Notes: generated by a model not told the origin, from the letters alone. A stretch of 64,000 bases of DNA from Spirilliplanes yamanashiensis (GCF_016863475.1 NZ_BOOY01000002.1:62001-126000); one strand, 5' to 3'. Positions 39,169-48,331 are shown, counted from the first letter of the stretch. Translations and numbers: made by a program.

Positions 39169-40731
39169 TCACCGGACCTGGAAGTAGGGCGAGTCGAGCA
39201 TGACGCCGACGAGGTAGGGGAACAGCCAGCCGACCGCGGGGTGGTTGCTGCGCAGGGTGCTCGCGGGCGTCTTGCCGAAGAACTGGGTCAGCGCCTCGGT
39301 GTGCTCGGCGCGCAGGGTGCGGCCGAACAGGCGCTGGGCGACCGCGTCGACGAGGCCGCCGTACGTGGCGGGGCGGGCGCCGACGAGGGTGGCGAACAGG
39401 TCCGGGCGGACCAGCTCCTTCGGGTACCAGCCCTGGACGATGTTGAGGTGCACGTTCCACCGGGTGAGGTAGCCCGACGGGGACGCCCACGCGGCGGCGG
39501 TGTCGGGGTAGCCGTTCGGCGGGGCCCACGCCAGCGGCAGCTGGCCGGCCTTCTCCAGGCTCCAGTACAGGGCCTGGACGCTGGCGGTGCCGGACGGCTC
39601 CGGCCGGTGGCCGAGGGCGCGGACGGTGGCGCACACGTCCTCGTACGGGGTGCGCACCTTCTGCCCCACGGACGCGGCGAACTCCGCGGACGTGAACAGG
39701 GCGCGCAGCACCGGCACGATGGCGGTGCGGTTCGCCAGGTACACCTGGGCGAGCCGGTTGACCAGCGACGCCGGCGGGTCGTCGGAGACGAACCGGACGC
39801 ACAGCTTGGTGGCGATGCGGCGGGCGGTCGCCGGGTGCATGGCCAGGTAGTCGAGCATCGCCATGATGGCCGCGCCGCCGCCGTAGTCGGTGCGGTTGGC
39901 GTGCTGGAAGCCCAGCACCCGCACCGCGCCGACGGCGTGCTTGCGGCGGTCGAACATGGAGTAGCCGGTGGCCGGGTTCACCGTCAGGCCGGTGAGCAGG
40001 CGGGCGGCGTACTTCACGTCGGCCTCGCTGTAGCCCAGCCCGACGGTGTGCAGTTCGAGCAGCTCGCGGCCGTAGTTCTCGTTCGGCGCCAGCCGGGTGG
40101 AGTAGCGGTTGTCCAGGTAGCTGAGCATCGCCGGGTGCCGGGCGCTCGCCTTGAGCATGTCGGCGAAGCGGCCCATCGCATGCCGGCGGATCACCAGGCG
40201 GTCGTAGTCCTGGCGGCTGTCCCAGCAGTCGCTGGACGGGCAGGTGACGTTGAGGTGGTTGCTCCAGAACTCGCACATCACCTCGTACAGCTGGCGGTTG
40301 CTCCAGACGGCGCGGGTGAGCGTCGCGTACCCGGTCTGTCGCATGACGTCCCAGGTGTGCTTCTTCAGCGAGCCGTTGCGCACCTTGGCGTGCACGCCGG
40401 CGATGGACAGGTTGATCAGCGGGAACCGGGCCACGACGGCGTCGCACTCGGTGTCGGCGAGGGTGCCGGGGCTGAGCTGGCGCTCCAGCCAGGCGGACGC
40501 GCCGAGCGAGGTGATCTCGGCGATCGAGGCGGGGGAGGGGCCGTAGGTCGCGCGCCGCAGCAGGTGCAGCAGCGGGTCGGCGGAAACGAGGTCGGCGCCG
40601 GTGAGCTCGGCGGGGTCGGCGGCGGAGGCTGCGGTCGCGGGGGTGACCACCGCGGCCGCGACGCCGGCCACGGCTGCGGCCTGCACGACGCGACGGCGGG
40701 TCATCGAGGGGGATGTGTCTGTGGCCGTCAT
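39169..40731 (-). CDS. DUF1800 family secreted protein
   Basis: This 520-residue protein has a twin-arginine signal (MTRRRVVQAAAVAGVAAAVV, residues 10-29). The DUF1800 domain contains HLLRRATYGPSPASIAEI and APNENYGRELLELHTVG, the family signature. The ATG at 40731 is used; ATG 40704, directly at the Tat motif, is also plausible. It is the first gene of a two-gene operon with DUF1501. The divergent partner is a spermidine-synthase-like gene. The function of the family is not established. Confidence 0.9.
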   Translation of the reverse strand: MTATDTSPSMTRRRVVQAAAVAGVAAAVVTPATAASAADPAELTGADLVSADPLLHLLRRATYGPSPASIAEITSLGASAWLERQLSPGTLADTECDAVVARFPLINLSIAGVHAKVRNGSLKKHTWDVMRQTGYATLTRAVWSNRQLYEVMCEFWSNHLNVTCPSSDCWDSRQDYDRLVIRRHAMGRFADMLKASARHPAMLSYLDNRYSTRLAPNENYGRELLELHTVGLGYSEADVKYAARLLTGLTVNPATGYSMFDRRKHAVGAVRVLGFQHANRTDYGGGAAIMAMLDYLAMHPATARRIATKLCVRFVSDDPPASLVNRLAQVYLANRTAIVPVLRALFTSAEFAASVGQKVRTPYEDVCATVRALGHRPEPSGTASVQALYWSLEKAGQLPLAWAPPNGYPDTAAAWASPSGYLTRWNVHLNIVQGWYPKELVRPDLFATLVGARPATYGGLVDAVAQRLFGRTLRAEHTEALTQFFGKTPASTLRSNHPAVGWLFPYLVGVMLDSPYFQVR

Positions 40732-40813
40732 CTCCCGTCCGTCGTCTGCAGAATGCAGCGGCTTCGGGTTTCCGCGCGCGGACAACCGATCGGCAACCGG
40801 CATACTCCTCGCC

Positions 40814-41662
40814 GTGGGCAGGCGAGGGGAGTCCCGGCGGGTCGAGACCGTCGGCAGCGGCGTGGCGGAGCTGGTCACCGACCCGGACCGGCCGTCCGGG
40901 GTGACGCTGCTGCTGGACGGCGCGCCGCAGTCGCACGTCGACCTGGCCGACCCCACCCACCTCGAGTTCGAGTACGTGCGCCGGATGGCCGCCGCGATCG
41001 ACCTGCTCGCCCCGCCGTCGCTGCCCCTGCGGGTGCTGCACCTGGGCGGCGGCGCGCTGACCCTGCCCCGGTACGTGGCGGCGACCCGGCCGACGTCGAC
41101 GCAGCGGGTCGTCGAGGTCGACGGCCGGCTGGTCGAGCTGGTGCGCCGCGAGCTGCCGTGGGACCGGCGGGCGTCCGTCCGGGTGCGGGTGGGCGACGCG
41201 CGCGAGGTGGTGGCGGGCACCCCGGACGCCGCGTACGACCTGGTGGTGGCCGACGTGTTCGCGGGCGCGCGCACCCCGGCGCACCTGACGACGCTGGAGT
41301 TCGCCGCCGACGTGGCGCGGGTGCTGCGCCCGGCCGGCTGGTACCTGGCGAACGTGGCCGACGGCCCGCCGCTGGCGTACGCGCGGGCGCAGGTGGCCAC
41401 GATCCGCCGGGTGCTGCCGGAGGCGCTGCTGGTCGCCGACGCGGCCGTGCTGCGCGGGCGCCGCTTCGGCAACGTGGTCGTCCTGGCGGGCCGCACCGCC
41501 CCGCCGGTGGCGGAGCTGAGCCGGCGGGCGGCCGGCGACTGGTTCCCCGGCCGCGTCGAGGCGGACCTGGAGCGGTGGGCGGCCGGCGCCGTCCCGGTGC
41601 TGGACACGGCGGCCGAGCCGTCGCCCGCGCCGCCGCCCGGGCTGTTCTCGGGACGGTCCTGA
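40814..41662 (+). CDS. Spermidine synthase-like methyltransferase-fold protein
   Basis: This 282-residue protein has the Rossmann fold of spermidine synthases: RVLHLGGGALTLPRYVAA (nucleotide loop), VVEVDGRLVELVRRELP, and YDLVVADVFAGARTPAHL, where the catalytic DxYD-like acidic residues sit. Actinobacterial proteins of this kind often lack true polyamine activity. The GTG at 40814 is 7 bases after CATACT, a possible leaderless -10 box. No polyamine pathway genes are near. The role is therefore uncertain. Confidence 0.8.
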   Translation: MGRRGESRRVETVGSGVAELVTDPDRPSGVTLLLDGAPQSHVDLADPTHLEFEYVRRMAAAIDLLAPPSLPLRVLHLGGGALTLPRYVAATRPTSTQRVVEVDGRLVELVRRELPWDRRASVRVRVGDAREVVAGTPDAAYDLVVADVFAGARTPAHLTTLEFAADVARVLRPAGWYLANVADGPPLAYARAQVATIRRVLPEALLVADAAVLRGRRFGNVVVLAGRTAPPVAELSRRAAGDWFPGRVEADLERWAAGAVPVLDTAAEPSPAPPPGLFSGRS

Positions 41663-41834
41663 CCCGGGGAGTACGGACACGGAGCGTCAACGGTTCACCG
41701 GTGCCGCCCCTCGTTCCGCCATCCGGGGAAAGGGGGTGCCCGTCCTTGTCCGCGCCCGCATCCGCGTCTTTGAATGCGTCCGGGTGCGGCGGACCGGGTC
41801 GCGCCCGGCAGGGCACCGGATCGGGGGCGCACCC

Positions 41835-42551
41835 ATGTACCACTACTCGCACTTCCTCACCGTCGACGAGGCCGACCCGGCCGCCGAGCTGGTGCCGCTG
41901 GCCGGCGGCGAGCGGGTGCTGTGGCGCGGCCGCGCCGCCCTGGCGGAGTACCCGGGCCCGGGCATGCCGGCCGGGTCGCCGCCCAACTGGACGCTCCCGA
42001 CCAGCACCGACGTGGTGGTGACGGACCGGCGGCTGGCCTTCGCGCACGCCGTCAAGCCGGTCACCGTGGGGGCGCCGCAGGTGTGGCCGCCGTACCAGGT
42101 GCTGAGCCCGACGTCCGCGCCGGAGGGCGCGGTGGCGCGCGGCGAGCTGCGCTGGCAGTGGCCGTCGCTGATCGCGGTGCGGCCGGGCGAGCGGCCGCGC
42201 GACACCGACCGGACGCTGGCGGCGGCCCCGGCCAGCCCGACCCGGGTGGGCCTGGTGTGCGGCAACCGCGAGGGGCAGCCGACGCTCGTGCTCGCCGGTG
42301 GCGATCTGACCACGGTCGGTGACGCCGACCATCTCGGCAACGTGCTGCGCCGGGCCGTCGTGCAGTTCCGGCTCGACCACGCCGCGATGCTGGGCCTGCC
42401 GGTGCCCCGGGCACGGATGCTGGCCCGGCTGCTCATCGACCCCGAGTTCGCCAACCACCCGGGCGGGCCCGGGCTGTCGGTGGAGCTGCCCGGCGCGGTG
42501 CGGATGGTCGCCCAGGTGCGGCGCATCCCGCAGCTCGCCGCGGCCGGTTAG
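41835..42551 (+). CDS. Conserved hypothetical protein
   Basis: This 238-residue protein has no signal peptide or membrane helix. It contains repeated beta-rich stretches around TDVVVTDRRLAFAHAVKPV and ELRWQWPSLIAVRPGER, which resemble PH-like barrel proteins (inference). The ATG at 41835 has GGGGG about 8 bases upstream; the frame continues to 41736 but the extra residues look random. Its stop overlaps the convergent exported-protein gene by 4 bases. The function is unknown. Confidence 0.65.
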   Translation: MYHYSHFLTVDEADPAAELVPLAGGERVLWRGRAALAEYPGPGMPAGSPPNWTLPTSTDVVVTDRRLAFAHAVKPVTVGAPQVWPPYQVLSPTSAPEGAVARGELRWQWPSLIAVRPGERPRDTDRTLAAAPASPTRVGLVCGNREGQPTLVLAGGDLTTVGDADHLGNVLRRAVVQFRLDHAAMLGLPVPRARMLARLLIDPEFANHPGGPGLSVELPGAVRMVAQVRRIPQLAAAG

Positions 42552-43150
42552 GCCTGCGCCTCCCAGCGCAGCGTCAGCCCGGCGGTCTTGTTCGCCGCGT
42601 TGTTGTCCGCCGCGAGCGACCAGCTGATCCGGTACGCCTTCGTCTGCCCGGCCGCCGTCGGCGACCACGAGCCGAACCCTGCCGCCCAGTTCGGGCGGGC
42701 CGCGGCCAGGGCGCTCATCGTCGCCGCCGGCGCCGTGGTGTCGGGGACGAACGACGCGCAGCTCGCCGACGAGCCGCCGGCGCCCTGCTCCAGCACGACG
42801 TTGACGTACGGCCCCAGCGTGCCCGTGAGGCTCTGCACGTGCAGGCGCACCGAGGCGGTCGCGTTGCCGGTGTAGGTGACGAGGATGCACTTCGAGCCGG
42901 TGTCGCCCGGCTGGACGTTCGTGGCGCTGAACAGCGCAGCGCCGCCGTCGTCGTCCGAGATCGCGACGGTGCCGGCCGCCCAGTTGCTCGCGGGACTCGC
43001 GGTGCTGGCGCTGAAGGCGGCGCCGGTGGCGTCCCAGATCAGCGCCCCGCTGAGCAGCATCCCGGCGAACAGGGCGGCCAGCAGCTGCAGCTTCGCGGCG
43101 GTCCGGGACACGGCGGGGCCACGACCGCGCGTCGCGCGCCTGACCGCCAT
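42548..43150 (-). CDS. Exported CalY/TasA-like protein
   Basis: This 200-residue protein has an N-terminal signal (KLQLLAALFAGMLLSGALIW, about 20-40) followed by TGAAFSASTASPASNWAAGTV. The mature part VQPGDTGSKCILVTYTGNATASVRLHV resembles the SipW-type signal-peptide proteins such as CalY and TasA, which form surface fibres in other Gram-positives. It has two cysteines. GAGGAGG precedes the ATG. No sipW-like signal peptidase is encoded in the window, so a fibre role is a weak inference. Confidence 0.65.
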   Translation of the reverse strand: MAVRRATRGRGPAVSRTAAKLQLLAALFAGMLLSGALIWDATGAAFSASTASPASNWAAGTVAISDDDGGAALFSATNVQPGDTGSKCILVTYTGNATASVRLHVQSLTGTLGPYVNVVLEQGAGGSSASCASFVPDTTAPAATMSALAAARPNWAAGFGSWSPTAAGQTKAYRISWSLAADNNAANKTAGLTLRWEAQA

Positions 43151-43514
43151 CCCGCCTCCTCGCCCGCACCGGGTTTCCCGCAGTGTCCATCGGCGGGGGC
43201 GCGGCGAACGGCAAGGCTTGTGGCGGGGCGCACGTGGGGCATGCCGGCGCGCACGACCTGTCCACCGCTCCGCCACCACGGCGCCACGGGTGAGGCCGAC
43301 GCGACGTATCGGCCGGCCGCGCACCCACCTGAGGGCGGCGTGCATGCGTTCCGTAACGAGTCGGGCGGGCCGGCGACGATGCTGCCGCACTTCTCGCCGG
43401 CGCACGTTCTGGGTGTGACGCAGCGGACAGCCCGCGCCCGGCCGATCCATAGGGTCCCCACAGGTTCGTCACTCACGGTGAGGTGACCGACGAACCGAAC
43501 CGCTGGAGGCCCCC
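43151..43514. other. 364-bp intergenic region with a terminal inverted repeat
   Basis: No coding frame with a ribosome binding site is seen. Near its right end, GGTTCGTC (43463-43470) and GACGAACC (43489-43496) enclose CTCAC and GTGAG. Together these make a nested hairpin just upstream of the next gene's ribosome binding site. It could be an operator or leader structure. Confidence 0.4.
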
Positions 43515-43928
43515 GTGTTCCGTCCGACCCGCCGCTCGACCGCCCTCGCCGCCCTGGGCCTGCTCGGCGTCGGCGGCGCCCTCGCCGTGTCGCTCGCCGA
43601 CCGGGCCGTCGAGCCCGCCCCGCCCGTGCCGCCCGCACCGGGCCCGGCGCGGCCCGCGCGCGAGCCGAAGGCCGCCCGGCGCGCCCGCCGGCGCCGCGCC
43701 GCGCTGGCCGCCGGCCTCGCCCGGGAGCTGCGGATGGACGCCGCCGAGGTGCGGGCGGCCCTGGAGCGGTTCGACGTGGACGCCGCGCACGAGGCCCGGG
43801 CCCGCGCCCGCGCCGCCCTCAAGACCCGCCTCGACGCGGCCGTCGCCGCGGGCGAGCTGGGCGCGCCCGACGGCGCGGCCGTCATGCGGGCCGTCGACGC
43901 CGGCATCCTGGAGCCGGCGGAGCACTGA
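43515..43928 (+). CDS. Membrane-anchored or secreted hypothetical protein
   Basis: This 137-residue protein starts at GTG 43515, 7 bases after TGGAGG. A signal sequence or anchor covers residues 8-27 (ALAALGLLGVGGALAVSL). A Pro-rich hinge follows, then a very Arg/Ala-rich helical domain. The pattern of helices (LARELRMDAAEVRAALERF and DAAVAAGELGAPDGAAVMRAV) resembles short regulatory helical hairpins in actinobacterial surface proteins. I do not recognise a family. Confidence 0.6.
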   Translation: MFRPTRRSTALAALGLLGVGGALAVSLADRAVEPAPPVPPAPGPARPAREPKAARRARRRRAALAAGLARELRMDAAEVRAALERFDVDAAHEARARARAALKTRLDAAVAAGELGAPDGAAVMRAVDAGILEPAEH

Positions 43929-43948
43929 AGTCCGGGCGGCGCCTGCCG

Positions 43949-44485
43949 ATGACGTCTCGCATGTCGCCCCGGCCCGCCCGCTTCCTCGCCGCCCTCGCCG
44001 CGCTCGTGATCGCGGCGACCCTCCTGCCGGCCGGTCCGGCCGAGGCGGCCGCCCGCCGGTACGCCTCGTGCGCGGCGCTGCAGAAGACGTACGCCAACGG
44101 CGTCGCCACGTCGAAGAGGGCGGCCGCCGCGCCGGCGATCCACCCGCCGAAGGTCAGCGCGTCGCTGTACGCGGCCAACCGCACCCTCGACCGGGACCGC
44201 GACGGCGTCGTCTGCGAGCGCGCCCGTCCGACGAAGGACCAGGTCTTCGCGGCCGCCATGGCCGACGCCGGCAACCCGGACGCCGCCCTCTACCGCGGCG
44301 CCGACCCGGCGGCGCTCGGCCGCTACGGCGCGGCGGTGTGCGCGCTCGTCGCGGCGAAGAAGGGCAACCTGCCCGCGACGCTGACGGCGATGTGGCAGCG
44401 GTCCGCGCCGCCGGTCACCGACCGCGGGGACGCCTTCACCCTCGGCGCCGCCGTCACCGTGTACTGCCCGAAGTACCTTCCCTGA
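43949..44485 (+). CDS. Secreted Excalibur-domain protein
   Basis: This 178-residue protein has a signal peptide (about 12-34, ending PAEAAA). An Excalibur calcium-binding domain follows: YASCAALQKTYANG, then LDRDRDGVVCER, which has the DxDxDGxxCE loop with paired cysteines. A second part of about 75 residues has two more cysteines. The start may be ATG 43949 or ATG 43961; neither has a good ribosome binding site. It probably acts at the cell surface. Confidence 0.8.
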   Translation: MTSRMSPRPARFLAALAALVIAATLLPAGPAEAAARRYASCAALQKTYANGVATSKRAAAAPAIHPPKVSASLYAANRTLDRDRDGVVCERARPTKDQVFAAAMADAGNPDAALYRGADPAALGRYGAAVCALVAAKKGNLPATLTAMWQRSAPPVTDRGDAFTLGAAVTVYCPKYLP

Positions 44486-44513
44486 GCTGGTCTTATTACC
44501 AAAGCTCGATAGA

Positions 44514-44562
44514 TTGACATGGATGTTGCCGGGGTCGTTGATTGAGGCGAGAGCGTTCTCTC
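44514..44562 (+). promoter_or_regulatory. Promoter and GAGAGCGTTCTC operator of a GH16 gene
   Basis: TTGACA (44514-44519) and TTGATT (44538-44543) lie 18 bases apart and can serve as -35 and -10. GAGAGCGTTCTC (44549-44560) follows, with arms GAGAG and TTCTC around a central CG, as in LacI-family operators. Almost the same 12-mer occurs at the start of the GH16 gene at 57012. Confidence 0.5.
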
Positions 44563-44581
44563 GACCTCAGGAGGCGACCCC

Positions 44582-45517
44582 ATGGTGCGTGGTTCCCGAT
44601 CCCGGCGGGCGGCGCTCGCCGGCGCCCTCGCCGTGGTGCTCGCCGGTGGCCTGACGGCCGTGCAGCGGGAGGCGTCGGCCGCCGTGCCCGCCACGCCCGC
44701 CGGCTACACGCTGCGGTTCAGCGACGACTTCACCGGGCCCGCGTGGTCGTCCGTCGACACCACCAAGTGGCAGTTCGCGACGGGCACCGGCTACCCCGGC
44801 GGCGCCGCCAACTGGGGCACCGGCGAGATCGAGACGATGACCAGCAGCATCGCCAACGCCCACCTCAGCGGCAGCAGCGGCTCGCTGGGCATCATCCCGC
44901 TGCGCGACTCCGCCGGGCGCTGGACGTCCGCCCGCCTGGAGACCCGGCGCACCGACTTCGCCGCCCCGCGCGGCGGCAAGCTCAAGGTCGACGCCCGGAT
45001 CAAGCTGCCGGACGTCAGCGGCGCCCAGGCCGCCGGCTACTGGCCCGCCTTCTGGATGCTCGGGGCGGCCGCCCGGCCCGTCGGCGCCACGAACTGGCCG
45101 GGCGTCGGCGAGATCGACATCATGGAGAACGCGAACGGGCGCGACAGCTGGATCGGCACCCTGCACTGCGGCGCCGCCCCGGGCGGGCCCTGCAACGAGT
45201 TCTCCGGGCTCAGCAGCGGCGAGAAGGCGTGCAACGGGTGCAAGTCCGCGTACCACCGCTACACGGTCCTGTTCGACCGCAGCGTCGCGCCGGAGCGCCT
45301 GGCCTGGTACCTCGACGGCGTCAACGTGCACAACGTCTACCAGAACCAGGTGCCGGCGGCGACCTGGGCGGCGGCGCTGCACCACGGGTTCTTCATCATC
45401 CTCAACGTGGCGATCGGCGGCGGCTTCCCGAACGCCTTCGGCGGCGGGCCCACGGCGGCCACCCGGCCGGGCGCGCCCATGCTCGTCGACTACGTGGCGG
45501 TCTGGACCTCGCCCTGA
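44582..45517 (+). CDS. Secreted GH16 endo-beta-glucanase
   Basis: This 311-residue exported hydrolase has a signal peptide (about 8-33) and a single GH16 domain. The catalytic motif is GEIDIMEN (ExDxxE: Glu177 nucleophile, Asp179, Glu182 acid/base). The extra Met between D and E places it in the laminarinase/lichenase branch with the bulge-type motif. No carbohydrate-binding module is present. The ATG follows a strong AGGAGG ribosome binding site. A candidate LacI-type operator sits between the promoter and start codon, so induction by a sugar is likely. Confidence 0.92.
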   Translation: MVRGSRSRRAALAGALAVVLAGGLTAVQREASAAVPATPAGYTLRFSDDFTGPAWSSVDTTKWQFATGTGYPGGAANWGTGEIETMTSSIANAHLSGSSGSLGIIPLRDSAGRWTSARLETRRTDFAAPRGGKLKVDARIKLPDVSGAQAAGYWPAFWMLGAAARPVGATNWPGVGEIDIMENANGRDSWIGTLHCGAAPGGPCNEFSGLSSGEKACNGCKSAYHRYTVLFDRSVAPERLAWYLDGVNVHNVYQNQVPAATWAAALHHGFFIILNVAIGGGFPNAFGGGPTAATRPGAPMLVDYVAVWTSP

Positions 45518-45718
45518 CCATTGGTGACGCTGTGTGAGGGCGGTGAGAATGACGTTCCGTGATCTCGTCTCTCGTACTTGCGGTCAAAAGGTGCGGACCG
45601 GCTCGGCGATGATCGCCCAGAGTCACGACACGTAGGCTTCAGTGGTCGCTCAGCGTATCCCTCCATGGTTGCGCAGGGTCGACTACCGCCACCGTCGAGA
45701 CCCGAAGGCAGCCCTCAC

Positions 45719-47152
45719 ATGCAGCTACGACCCGCCGTGCCGGCGTACCAGCCGGCCGCCCCGGCGCCGTCCCATGCGCTGGAACCGCTACCCCCCACCG
45801 GCGCGATGAGCCTGCGTCCGCCGACGCTCGTCGCCGCGCTGGCCGCGGTCGCCCTCGGCGCGTCCGCCGCGGTGTTCGCCTTCGCGGACCCGGCGGCCGC
45901 CGCCCCGCCGACCATCACCGTGACCCCGAGCCCGGCCATCGGCTGGAGCGTCGTCACGATCTCCGGCACCGCCGACCCGCGGACGCTGGTGCAGCTCAAC
46001 GAGGGCGCCTACTACTTCGGCCGCAGCGAGATGGCCCCGTCCCGGCACTGGGCCGGCGACCCGAACCCGGACGTCGCCGAGCCGACCTCCGCCATGTCCG
46101 ACGACAACGGCCGCTACTCGATCCGCCGGGTCGTCGACAGCGGGTTCTTCTTCTCGGTCACCGCGAACGAGGAGACCTCCCCGATCGTCGAGATGCCCAT
46201 GCAGGCCGTGCCCGTGGTCAACACCCTCACGTCTACCGCGGCGAACACCGTCGACATCGACATGTTCGCCAGCCCCGGGCAGCCGCACCTGCCCGTGCAG
46301 ATCCTGCGCCGCAGCGGCACCGGCTGGCTCACCGTCAACTCCGGATACACCGACGAGGAGGTCGTCGGCGGCACCGTCCGCAACGGCGACTACGACCGGT
46401 CGATCACCGGCGAGCCGTCCGGCACCCAGACCTACCGGGTGTACGTCGGCGCGGACCCGCTGAACCTGCTGCTCGGCGGCTACTCGCACCAGATGACCCT
46501 CACCGTGGCCGGCACCGGCAGCGGCACCAACGTGGGCACCCCGCACACCGAGAACCCCACCCCCGGCACGACGACGCCCGCCCCGGGCACCACCACGCCG
46601 GCCCCCGGCACCACGACCCCCGCGCCCGGCACGACCACGCCCGCCCCGGGCACGACCACGCCGGCCCCCGGCACGACCACGCCGCCCCCGGGCGAGCCCG
46701 GCGTCCCGCCGGTGCGCGACCCCGACACCCCGCCGACCCCGCCGGTCGTCAAGCCGGTCCCGCCGAAGCAGCCGGGCCTCGGCTCGGTCCAGTTCAGCCG
46801 GATCAACTACGACGCCCCCGGCAAGGACCGCAAGACCAAGAAGAGCCTGAACGGCGAGTGGGTGCGGCTCACCAACCGCACCGGCACGACGATCAACCTG
46901 AAGAACTGGACGATCCGCGACGTCGGCGGCCACGTCTACACCTTCCGCGGCAACGCCTACCTGGTCGCGGGCCGCAGCGTCACGGTCCACACCGGCCCCG
47001 GCACCAACGGCCGGCCGTCGCTGCACCGCTACTGGGGCGCCTGGAACCACGTGTGGAACAACGGTGGAGACACCGCCACGCTGCGCAACAGCGCCGGCAA
47101 GACCATCGACACGTGCCGGTGGACGTCCAACCGGAGGTACACCGAGTGCTGA
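45719..47152 (+). CDS. Exported lamin-tail-domain protein with Thr-Pro repeat stalk
   Basis: This 477-residue protein has an N-terminal hydrophobic export segment (about 32-58). A beta-rich domain follows (ITVTPSPAIGWSVVTISGTA onward, to about 270), then a stalk of six PGTTTPA units and a Pro-rich linker. The C-terminal lamin tail domain (about 355-470) contains GEWVRLTNRTGTTINLKNWTIRD, VYTFRGNAYLVAGRSVTVHTG and WNNGGDTATLRNSAGKTIDT. Lamin tail domains in bacteria are adhesion or DNA-binding modules of secreted proteins. ATG 45719 has GAAGG upstream; ATG 45806 is a possible shorter start. Confidence 0.85.
   Translation: MQLRPAVPAYQPAAPAPSHALEPLPPTGAMSLRPPTLVAALAAVALGASAAVFAFADPAAAAPPTITVTPSPAIGWSVVTISGTADPRTLVQLNEGAYYFGRSEMAPSRHWAGDPNPDVAEPTSAMSDDNGRYSIRRVVDSGFFFSVTANEETSPIVEMPMQAVPVVNTLTSTAANTVDIDMFASPGQPHLPVQILRRSGTGWLTVNSGYTDEEVVGGTVRNGDYDRSITGEPSGTQTYRVYVGADPLNLLLGGYSHQMTLTVAGTGSGTNVGTPHTENPTPGTTTPAPGTTTPAPGTTTPAPGTTTPAPGTTTPAPGTTTPPPGEPGVPPVRDPDTPPTPPVVKPVPPKQPGLGSVQFSRINYDAPGKDRKTKKSLNGEWVRLTNRTGTTINLKNWTIRDVGGHVYTFRGNAYLVAGRSVTVHTGPGTNGRPSLHRYWGAWNHVWNNGGDTATLRNSAGKTIDTCRWTSNRRYTEC
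46562..46687 (+). repeat. Six tandem 21-bp units encoding PGTTTPA
   Basis: The units are 46562-46582, 46583-46603, 46604-46624, 46625-46645, 46646-46666 and 46667-46687. They differ mainly at third codon positions. They form the extended, probably O-glycosylated stalk of the lamin-tail protein. Copy number is likely variable. Confidence 0.9.
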
Positions 47153-47165
47153 CCCGCTGAGCGAC

Positions 47166-47200
47166 GCGGCCCCCGGACCTGTCACAGGTCCGGGGGCCGC
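47166..47200. terminator. Bidirectional terminator between convergent genes
   Basis: A perfect 16-bp stem (GCGGCCCCCGGACCTG and its complement) with loop TCA lies between the lamin-tail gene and the MEDS-ATPase gene. There is no T-run. Confidence 0.75.
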
Positions 47201-47207
47201 CTGCCGT

Positions 47208-48140
47208 TCAGCGGTCGACGGCGAACCGGACCCGGGTGACGCCGCCGGCGGCGACGATCTCGACCGCGTCGCACACCTGGCGGACCAGCCACAGCCCCAT
47301 GCCGCCGATGGCGCCCCGGCGCGGCGGCAGGTAGCCGGCCAGGGGGTCGAGCGGGGCGCCGCCGCCGTCGGTGACCTCGCAGACGACCGAGCGGTCGGTG
47401 ACCCAGACCGACAGGCCGCGCAGGCCGCCGCCGTGCCGGACGCCGTTCGTGGTGATCTCGCTCAGGGCCAGGACCAGTTCCTCCAGGCGCTGTTCGCCGA
47501 GCCACCCCTCGCGCTGCGCCCGGGTGCGGAGCGTCTCGCGCAGGCCCGCCACGGTCGCGTCGACGGGCAGTCGCACCGTGGGCGGGCCGGGCGCGGCGAT
47601 CGGCGGCTCGGGGATCTCGCGCAGCAGCGCCTGCGGGGGCGTGTAGCGCGGGCTCGGCCGCGGCGTGCCGTCGTGCAGGCACGGGTGCGTGCGGTACGAC
47701 GAGGTCAGCACGTCCGGCGGCAGCGTGCGGGTGTCGTACGGGCACAGCAGGTCGGCCGCCGCGCCGGCCAGGGCGGCGTTGACCGCCGACTCGTAGCGGA
47801 TCCACCGGCGGTGCGCGTCGGGCTCGCCGAAGCGGACCTCGCCGACCAGCCGGGTGAACGTGTGCCCGCGGGCCGCCGACGCGGCGAGGACCCGGACCCA
47901 GCCGGCGATCGTGCGGCCGGGCGCCGTGTACCACTCGTGGTCCGGCAGGAACAGCACGTCCGCCGCGGCGTCGCCGAGCGCCTCGCGCAGCAGGCCCACC
48001 CGTCGCGGGCTGGTCGCCACCACCACGCCGTCGCCGCGGCCGAGCGCCGCGCCCACGTGCGCCACCAGCGTGGTGACGTACTGCTCGTCGGAGTCGTAGG
48101 GGAACGCGAAGTGGTCGAGCGGGGCGGTGCTGCTGCTCAT
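47208..48140 (-). CDS. MEDS-domain anti-sigma-type histidine kinase
   Basis: This 310-residue protein joins an N-terminal MEDS sensory domain (HFAFPYDSDEQYVTTLVAHV, then DGVVVATSPRRVGLLREAL) to a C-terminal GHKL ATPase of the RsbW/SpoIIAB kind (LALSEITTNGVRHGGG as N box, DGGGAPLDP as G1, GGMGLWLVRQV as G2). There is no phosphorylatable histidine region, so it is more likely an anti-sigma or anti-anti-sigma kinase than a classical sensor kinase. This is a common actinobacterial layout. The ATG at 48140 follows a long gap to the next gene. Confidence 0.85.
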   Translation of the reverse strand: MSSSTAPLDHFAFPYDSDEQYVTTLVAHVGAALGRGDGVVVATSPRRVGLLREALGDAAADVLFLPDHEWYTAPGRTIAGWVRVLAASAARGHTFTRLVGEVRFGEPDAHRRWIRYESAVNAALAGAAADLLCPYDTRTLPPDVLTSSYRTHPCLHDGTPRPSPRYTPPQALLREIPEPPIAAPGPPTVRLPVDATVAGLRETLRTRAQREGWLGEQRLEELVLALSEITTNGVRHGGGLRGLSVWVTDRSVVCEVTDGGGAPLDPLAGYLPPRRGAIGGMGLWLVRQVCDAVEIVAAGGVTRVRFAVDR

Positions 48141-48331
48141 CAGGCGGGATCACTGTCGTCGTCGGTGTGCTGACCACAAGCTAGCACCGGGTGGGCGCGT
48201 GCCGGGCCGGTCGCAGGGGCCGAAAGCACCGGCTCGGGTGACAGACCGCCGTGGGATTGACAAAACGGGCAACACGTCCAGAAGGGCGCGCGCAGACTGA
48301 ACCGGTACGCGGATCAGTGGAGGTGGTTGCG

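Noticed and set aside
40732-41680. N-terminal extension of the DUF1501/DUF1800 frames
   Set aside because: The open frames continue upstream, but the Tat signals and ATG codons at 39166 and 40731 mark the real starts, and the divergent spermidine-synthase-like gene occupies the region.
46562-46687. Tandem repeat as a possible CRISPR array
   Set aside because: The units are contiguous 21-bp codon repeats in frame within a protein stalk, with no spacers and no cas genes.
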